64,000 nucleotides of DNA. Source: Lucinisca nassula (taxonomy: Eukaryota; Mollusca; Bivalvia; Lucinida; Lucinidae). Below, piece by piece: positions 57,901 through 64,000 of the stretch (position 1 is its first letter; each line of letters begins with the position of its first letter). The stretch is taken from positions 16,198,848 to 16,262,847 of the forward strand of contig OY757017.1 of assembly GCA_963580285.1 (NCBI GenBank), given 5' to 3'. The notes under the pieces are model-generated. The model ran no database searches and had not been told where the DNA came from. It was given only the letters and a program-made list of their open reading frames with translations. The position numbers and the translations under genes are program-made.

Positions 57901-60397
57901 TTTCCGGGTTGTTTTCTCTATCTTTCCTAATTTTCTTTTGTTTTGTCTTCGACTTCTTATTTGTAACTTCCTTTCCTGTGTCACTTAATTCACATCCATC
58001 GTCTTTTTCTTCTCTCTGTGTTATTTCTTGGCTCTCGCTGGGTTCTTGATATTCTACATTTTTCAAGTGGATATCTCCTCCTTTCCTTATTTTCTTTTGT
58101 TTTGTCTTCGACTTCTTATTTGTAACTTCCTTTGCTGTATCACTTAATTCACATCCATCGTCTTTTTCTTTTCTATGTGTTATTTCATGGCTCTCTCTGG
58201 GTTCTGGATATTCTATATTTTCCGGGTTGTTTTCTCCTTCTTTACTCGTTTTCTTTTGTTTTGTCTTCGACTTCTTATTTGTAACTTCCTTTCCTGTATC
58301 ACTTAATTCACATCCATCGTCTTTTTCTTTTCTATGTGTTATTTCATGGCTCTCTCTGGGTTCTGGATATTCTATATTTTCCGGGTTGTTTTCTCCTTCT
58401 TTCCTCGTTTTCTTTTGTTTTGTCTTCGACTTCTTATTTGTAACTTCCTTTCCTGTGTCACTTAATTCACATCCATCGTCTTTTTCTTCTCTATGTGTTA
58501 TTTCATGGCTCTCTCTGGGTTCTAGATATTCTATATTTTCCGGGTTGTTTTCTCTTTCTTTCCCCTTTTTCTTTTGTTTTGTCTTCGACTTCTTATTTGT
58601 AACTTCCTTTCCTGTATCACTTGATTCACATCCATCGTCTCTTTCTTCTCTATGTGTTATTTCATGGCTCTCTCTGGGTTCTGGATATTCTATATTTTCC
58701 GGGTTGTTTTCTCTTTCTTTCCTAATTTTCTTTTGTTTTGTCTTCGACTTCTTATTTGTAACATACTTTCCTGTATCACTTAATTCACATCTATCGTCTT
58801 TTTCTTCTCTATGTGTTATTTCATGGCTCTCTCTGGATTCTGGATATTCTATATTTTCCGGGTTGTTTTCTCTTTCTTTCCCCTTTTTCTTTTGTTTTGT
58901 CTTCGACTTCTTATTTGTAACTTCCTTTCCTGTATCACTTGATTCACATCCATCGTCTTTTTCTTCTCTATGTGTTATTTCATGGCTCTCTCTGGGTTTT
59001 GGATATTCTATATTTTCCGGGTTGTTTTCTCTTTCTTTCCTAATTTTCTTTCGTTTTGTCTTCGACTTCTTATTTGTAACTTCCTTTCCTGTATCACTTG
59101 ATTCACATCCATCGTCTTTTTCTTCTCTAAGTGTTATTTCATGGCTCTCTCTGGGTTCTGGATATTCTATATTTTCCGTGTTGTTTTCTCTTTCTTTCCC
59201 CTTTTTCTTTTGTTTTGTCTTCGACTTCTTATTTGTAACTTCCTTTCCTGTATCGCTTAATTCACATCCATCGTCTTTTTCCTCTCTATGTGTTATTTCA
59301 TGGCTCTCTCTGGATTCTGGATATTCTATATTTTCCGGGTTGTTTTCTCTATCTTTCCTAATTTTCTTTTGTTTTGTCTTCGACTTCTTATTTGTAACTT
59401 CCTTTCCTGTGTCACTTAATTCACATCCATCGTCTTTTTCTTCTCTCTGTGTTATTTCTTGGCTCTCGCTGGGTTCTTGATATTCTACATTTTTCAAGTG
59501 GATATCTCCTCCTTTCCTTATTTTCTTTTGTTTTGTCTTCGACTTCTTATTTGTAACTTCCTTTGCTGTATCACTTAATTCACATCCATCGTCTTTTTCT
59601 TTTCTATGTGTTATTTCATGGCTCTCTCTGGGTTCTGGATATTCTATATTTTCCGGGTTGTTTTCTCCTTCTTTCCTCGTTTTCTTTTGTTTTGTCTTCG
59701 ACTTCTTATTTGTAACTTCCTTTCCTGTATCACTTAATTCACATCCATCGTCTTTTTCTTTTCTATGTGTTATTTCATGGCTCTCTCTGGGTTCTGGATA
59801 TTCTATATTTTCCGGGTTGTTTTCTCCTTCTTTCCTCGTTTTCTTTTGTTTTGTCTTCGACTTCTTATTTGTAACTTCCTTTGCTGTATCACTTAATTCA
59901 CATCCATCGTCTTTTTCTTTTCTATGTGTTATTTCATGGCTCTCTCTGGGTTCTGGATATTCTATATTTTCCGGGTTGTTTTCTCCTTCTTTCCTCGTTT
60001 TCGTTTGTTTTGTCTTCGACTTCTTATTTGTAACATCCTTTCCTGTATCACTTAATTCACAGCCATCGTCTTGTCCTTCAATATGAGTGATTACATGGCT
60101 TTGTCTAGGCTCTTGATAAACTACATTTTCCGCGAGGCTGTCTATTTCTTCCGTTTTCTTCATTTTACGGGTATCAAACGTTGTGTCTGTAATTTGTTTG
60201 ACTGTTTCATTTGTCTCACTTTCACAATCTCTGTCTTCTTTTTGAGGTTTAATCTCATTTACATCTACTATCGGGTTTTTGTCTCCTTCATCTGCTTTCT
60301 TCGTTTTCAGTTTACGCCTTTCTGTGCGTATATGAAGTATAGTGTCTCTCAAACGTTTAATATCATCCCTTGTTTTCCCACTTTCCGCCATGCTTTG
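51598..60397 (-). CDS. Repeat-rich transposase-like protein with USP-like peptidase (spliced)
   Basis: Three coding exons are read on the minus strand: 60391-54015, 53186-53082 and 51943-51598, with GT-AG boundaries in perfect phase (2+1, 2+1). They give about 2275 residues. The ATG at 60391 has a good context and lies six bases after an acceptor (TTTTATTTCAG), so an upstream leader exon is likely. Domains in order: charged N-terminus (1-87); about 23 repeats of 53 residues (about 88-1302); C-x4-C...H-x2-H finger (about 1440-1475); DDE-type core with YFDATG (about 1603), ESDFSYA and SPVENWF; lysine-rich linker; USP-like peptidase with Cys box NTCTIDN (about 2014), CRDPNC ribbon, and His box PGHFCAIV (about 2228) with WYDGL. 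Likely a transposon protein or a domesticated derivative; intactness suggests recent function. Confidence 0.75.
52525..52900 (+). repeat. Dispersed repeat with internal duplication, in intron 2
   Basis: Blocks around AACTAGGTCAAGTAGAGTTA (52537) and AACTAGGTCAGGAAGAGTTA (52684) start two ~150 bp direct copies, followed by GACAGACGGACGGACGGACG and CGCGGCTACTCCGTAGCAGG, the 3' end type of a common dispersed repeat. Confidence 0.6.
52936..53034 (+). pseudogene. Inverted copy of the peptidase Cys-box segment
   Basis: On the plus strand, 52936-53027 is about 97% identical to the minus-strand coding sequence 54393-54302 and still reads WGGRVEDMRLSNTCTIDNGL, then stops at 53032. It lies inside intron 2 of the gene and opposite to it. 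Confidence 0.8.
53082..53186 (-). CDS. Second coding exon of the transposase-peptidase gene
   Basis: 105 bp between TTTTTTATTCAG and GG|GTAAGAG. It encodes 34 whole codons (LGDDIDSVQQIVDKWMHAET...), read in the phase set by exon 1. The acidic-helix pattern after the zinc ribbon fits a USP-like fold. Confidence 0.75.
53187..54014 (-). other. Intron 1 of the transposase-peptidase gene
   Basis: 828 bp with GT-AG ends, AT-rich. No embedded feature recognised. Confidence 0.7.
54015..60397 (-). CDS. Main exon: 53-residue repeats, DDE core, Cys box
   Basis: Starts at the acceptor before ATG 60391 and ends at the donor GG|GTGAG at 54015/54014. Without splicing it would stop at the TGA within that donor. 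It holds the entire repeat region and transposase-like core and the first half of the peptidase, including the candidate catalytic Cys and the zinc-ribbon cysteines. The three acidic candidates (D in YFDATG, D in ESDF, E in SPVENWF) are spaced as in RNase H-fold transposases with a CxxH insertion (LCASH). Confidence 0.8.
56486..60130 (-). repeat. Coding minisatellite of 159 bp (53 codons)
   Basis: About 22 full units and two degenerate ones with the pattern ENIEYPEPRESHEITH...DDGCELSDTGKEVTNKKSK, ending in a basic KQKKxRKE stretch. All units keep frame. Variants show a 9-unit higher-order copy: units 4-11 match units 13-20 in order, so 1431 bp was duplicated as a block. Acidic and basic patches alternate within each unit. 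The antisense strand is also open over long stretches, which is a shadow. Confidence 0.92.
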
Positions 60398-60540
60398 CTG
60401 AAATAAAATTACACTTATGGTCCAACATGAAAAATGTTATTGGAGTTTGTTAAAAATTCTTACGGTCTACGGATTTCAACGGTCTACTACAGTGCCCCTA
60501 AAGAACGGTGCCCCTAAATTGACATGGTGTGCACTTTTTT

Positions 60541-60925
60541 TCACATGTACGACTCTTTTTTTATTTCGTTAAAACTTAATAATGAAATTCTTATTCTGTT
60601 TAAACGAAATGATTATTTCGCTATCGAAGCCCTTATTTTGTTATAACGAAATAGCGAAGCTTCGTTATTTCGTTTAAACGAAATAATTATTTCGTTATAG
60701 CGAAATAACGAAGGACATATTTCGTTATAACGAAGCTTCGTTATTGTTTAAACGATTTAATTATTTCTTGAGAACGAAATAACGCAATCCTTATTTGGTT
60801 AAAACGAAATCATTATTGCGTTAAAACAAAATAACGAAGCTTTGTTTATTCGCAATACATGTATAGAGATAAGGACTTTGTTATTTCGTTTTAACGAAAT
60901 TAAATAAAAGAATCACACATGCGAA
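60541..60925. mobile_element. Palindromic MITE rich in TTTCGTTATAACGAAA
   Basis: About a dozen interlocking palindromes of CGTTATAACG / CGTTTAAACG / GAAGCTTC type. Outer ends TCACATGTACGACTCTTTTT and the reverse complement of the end near 60920 are diverged inverted repeats. Nothing is encoded. It lies about 150 bp upstream of the transposase-peptidase coding start. Confidence 0.7.
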
Positions 60926-61290
60926 ATAAGAGGGCCATATTGGCTCTATATCGCTCACCTTAGTATCTTGGCTCTATTGCTTAAGGACAAAATGAAGAAC
61001 GAGACAAGTTGTGAACAGGGGAGGGGGTTGTCACGTTTTAAGAAGGATAAGGATTGGGGGCTTCTCAAAGCAGGGATGCGTTTAGTTTATACTAATTTAT
61101 TATCCCCCGCCGATGAAATCGGGAGGGGGATATAGTTTTGGCGTTGTCCGTCCGTCCGTCTGTTCGGAAATTCCATCATTTCTGGTTTAAGGGGTATTTC
61201 TTTTGTTCTTTTCTTTTGTTTGCTTAGCAGCATAAGCCCCTAAACTTTTTGTTCACGGAATGAACCTATTGTTCTCTTATGAGCGTAAAG
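60926..61290. other. Starts of two common dispersed repeats, no gene
   Basis: 60931 begins AGAGGGCCATATTGGCTCTA (compare 28113). 61103-61165 has TATCCCCCGCCGATGAAATC with an internal inverted CCCCGC/GGGAGGG pair and TCCGTCCGTCCGTC. Confidence 0.5.
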
Positions 61291-61530
61291 TTAGTTCCCG
61301 GTTCCCGGTTCCCGGTTCCCGATTCCAGTTCCCGGTTCCCGGTTCCCGATTCCAGTTCCCGGTTCCCGATTCCAGTTCCCGGTTCCCGGTTCCCGATTCC
61401 AGTTCCCGGTTCCCGATTCCAGTTCCCGGTTCCCGATTCCAGTTCCCGGTTCCGCATTCCAGTTCCCGGTTCCCGATTCCCGGTTCCCGTATACGATGTT
61501 GTTCCCGATTCCAGTTCCCGGTTCCCGGTC
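61291..61530. repeat. Minisatellite of GGTTCCC / GATTCCAGTTCCC
   Basis: Alternation of the 6-mer CCCGGT and the 20-mer GTTCCCGGTTCCCGATTCCA. Short pieces recur at 62196-62282 and 63141-63226, there also in inverted orientation (AACCGGGAACCAGGAACTAG). Confidence 0.9.
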
Positions 61531-64000
61531 GTCCGTGCCGCAGTGGCCCGGAGAAAGGGCAGTGGACACATACTGCATTAGACCACACTGCAGCTTAGCA
61601 GCGGAAGTAACGGAGGCTCTCTTTAAGTGATGATCATCCGTGCCGCAGGGCCCCGCGGAGAAAGAGCAGTGGACACATACTGCATTACACCACATCATGG
61701 CTAAGCGGCGGGAGGAACGGAGACTCTCTATGATGACCATCCGTCCCGCGGTTGCCCGGCGACAGAACAGTGGACACATACTGCATTAGACTACATCGCG
61801 GCTAAATGGCGAGAGTAACGGAAACTCTCTAGAGTTGATGACTTTCCGTCTCGCAGTGGCCCTTTGACATGGAAATGGACATGTACCCCTTTAGGCCAAT
61901 ATGCGGATAGGCTGCTGGAGTAGCGGAGAATCGCTATAGGTGATGATCATCCGTCCCGCTGTGGCCCGTCGACAAGACAGTGGACACATGCTACAATAGA
62001 CCACGCTGCGGCTAAGCGGCGGGAGTAGCGGAGACTCTCTTAAGGCGATGATCATCCGTGCCGCAGTGGCCCGGAGAAAGGGCAATGGACACATACTGCA
62101 TTAGACCACACCGCGTCTAAGGGTTATACTGAGTTAGCTGCAGCCCGTTGAATAGCTGCTATTTTCTTTCTGTAGATTTTCTGCATATCGGGAACCGAGA
62201 TCTAGTTCCCGGTTCCGATTTAAAAAGGAACCGGGAACCAGGAACTAGTTCCCGGTTCTCGCTAGTTCCCGGTTCCCGATTTGATTTTACTATGTTAAGA
62301 GCTGCCTGCGTTAGATAGAAATGTTTTATTCAGTTATCAGCTGATAAGGAATGACATCCTTACTCACAGTTCACCCGCGCCGCAAATCTTTTAAAACCCG
62401 CGCAGCCCCGCATTGAGCGGGCGGAACAAAGCAACTAGACCGCAAGTTTGCGCGGGTTATAGGTCATGATCATCCGTGCCGCAGTGTGCCGGCGACAGGG
62501 CAGTGGACACATACTGCATTAGACCACACCGCGGCATAGCGGCGGGAGTAACGGAGATTCTCTATAGGTGATGACCATCCATGCCACAGTGGCCTGGAGA
62601 AAGGGCAGTGGACACATACTGCATTACACCACATCGCGGCTAAGCGGTGTGAGTAACGGAGACTCTCTATAGGCGATGACCATCCGTCGCGCGGTAGCCC
62701 GGCGACAGGACAGTGGACACATACTGCATCAGACCACACCGCGGCTAAATGGCGAGAGTAACGGAAACTCTCTAGAGTTGATGACTATCCGTCCCGCAGC
62801 GGCCCGGTGACATGGAAATTGACATGTACTCCTTGAGACCAATATGCGGATAGGCTGCGGATGTAGCGGAGAATCGCTATAGGTGATGATCATCCGTCCC
62901 GCTGTGGCCCGTCGACAAGACAGTGGACACATGCTACAACAGATCACGCTGCGGCTAAACGGCGGGAGTAGCGGAGACTCTCTTAAGGGTGATGATCATC
63001 CGTGCCGCAGTGGCCCGGAGAAAGGGCAGTGGACACATACTGCATTAGACCACACCGCATCTAAGGGTTATACTGAGTTAGCTGCAGCCCGTTGAATAGC
63101 TGCTATTTTTTTTTTGTAGGTTTTCTGCAAATCGGGAACCGAAATCTAGTTCCCGGTTCCCGATTTAAAAAGGAACCGGGAACCAGGAACTAGTTCCCGG
63201 TTCCCGCTAGTTCCCGGTTCCCGATTTGATTTTACTATGTTAAGAGCAGCCTGCGTTAGATAGAAATGTTTTATAAAGTTATCAGCTGTTAAGGAATGAC
63301 ATCCTGACTCACAGTTCACCTGCATCGCAAATCTTTTAAAACCCGCGCAGCCCCGCATTGAGCGGGCGGAACAAAGCAACTAGACCGCAAGTTTGCGCGG
63401 GTCATAGGTCATGATCAACCGTGCCGCAGTTTGCCGGCGACAGGGCAGTGGACACATACTGCATTAGACCACACCGCGGCCAAGCGGCGGGAGTAACGGA
63501 GATTCTCTAAAGGTGATGACCATCTGTGCCGCAGTGGCCCGGAGAAAGAGCAGTGGACACATACTGCATTACACCACATCGCGGCTAAGCGGTGTGAGTA
63601 ACAGAGACTCTCTATAGGCGATGACCATCCGTCTCGCGGTAGCCCCCGCGACAGGACAGTGGACACATACTGAATTAGATCACACCGTAGTGGGAGTAAC
63701 GGACACTCTCTATAGTTGATGACCATCCGTAACGCATTGGCCCGGAGAAAGGGCAGTGAACACAAACTGCATTAGACCACACCGTGGTTAAGTGGTGGGA
63801 GTAACGGAGATTCTCTTTAGGTGATGATCATCCGTCCCGCTGTGGCCCGGCGACAAGACAGTGGACACAAAATACATTAAACCACGCTGCGGCTAAGCAG
63901 CGGGAGTAGCGGAGACTCTCTTAAAGTGATGATTATCCATGCCGCAGTTGCCCGGAAAAAAGGGCAGTGGAGACATACTGCATTAGACCACACCGCGTCT
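61531..64000. repeat. ~105 bp tandem units in a ~946 bp higher-order repeat, to window end
   Basis: Units contain GATCATCCGTGCCGCAGTGG, GGCAGTGGACACATACTGCA and CGGCGGGAGTAACGGAGACT, period near 105 bp. The array is interrupted by a different ~350 bp block (GGTTATACTGAGTTAGCTGC to GCAAGTTTGCGCGGGT) at about 62113-62460 and again at 63059-63410. The whole pattern therefore repeats with a period of about 946 bp. Open frames on the minus strand arise because the unit is close to a multiple of three. Confidence 0.9.

Noticed and set aside
56955..60086. Long plus-strand open frames (364, 417 and 142 codons) rich in Phe and Ser
   Set aside because: They lie antisense to the 159 bp coding repeat. 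A repeat that is a multiple of three and free of stops on one strand is often open on the other. The minus strand has the conserved domains and splice sites.
61266..63765. Frames in the GGTTCCC minisatellite and the ~105 bp repeat
   Set aside because: Both strands and several frames are open at once, a hallmark of low-complexity repeats rather than genes.

Overview
The window looks like nuclear DNA of an invertebrate animal, most likely a mollusc and probably a bivalve. The reasons are spliced genes with GT-AG introns, very sparse coding, and dense nested repeats (tRNA-headed SINEs, Penelope-like retroelements, terminal-inverted-repeat DNA transposons, hairpin MITEs, hammerhead-ribozyme repeats, long satellites). 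The species assignment is inference; no ribosomal or mitochondrial marker is present.

Layout. 1-920: a small inverted-repeat element carrying a FLYWCH zinc-finger exon. 1321-12028: a 10.7 kb foldback structure built from about 25 copies of a roughly 320 bp unit, plus-oriented on the left and minus-oriented on the right, interrupted by a 3'-truncated Penelope-like (PLE) copy (7998-9803). 12030-17438: SINE pieces, simple repeats and a second, longer PLE copy (14591 to about 17400). 17439-22654: a 5.2 kb transposon whose ends begin CACAGTG/CACAGTA and which is flanked by the 5 bp repeat AATAT. Inside it are a dimeric hammerhead-ribozyme repeat (18730-19283) and a further transposon (19775-21069). 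23370-31500: SINEs, a second hammerhead dimer (24037-24490), hairpin MITEs and a 2.4 kb repeat with ten internal units. 31698-32987: a membrane-anchored sulfotransferase-like gene. 33000-37400: MITEs, a complete SINE with a 15 bp target-site duplication and other repeats. 37401-48289: an 8.7 kb satellite of 49 bp units split by a 2185 bp CACTA-type transposon. 51598-60397, minus strand: a large spliced gene. 60541-64000: a palindromic MITE, then short and roughly 105 bp tandem repeats running off the window.

Two cellular-type genes stand out. The sulfotransferase-like gene has an intact P-loop and 3'-phosphate-binding motif. The large minus-strand gene reads, over three coding exons, as about 2275 residues: some 23 tandem 53-residue charged repeats, a zinc-finger-like element, a DDE (RNase H-fold) transposase-like core and a C-terminal USP-like cysteine peptidase whose Cys and His boxes are joined only by splicing.

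The most notable non-coding find is four hammerhead ribozymes on the minus strand in two dimers, the arrangement of retrozymes. They are predicted to give RNA monomers of about 383 and 261 nt. They lie 2-10 kb from a PLE, the retroelement class suspected of mobilising them in animals.
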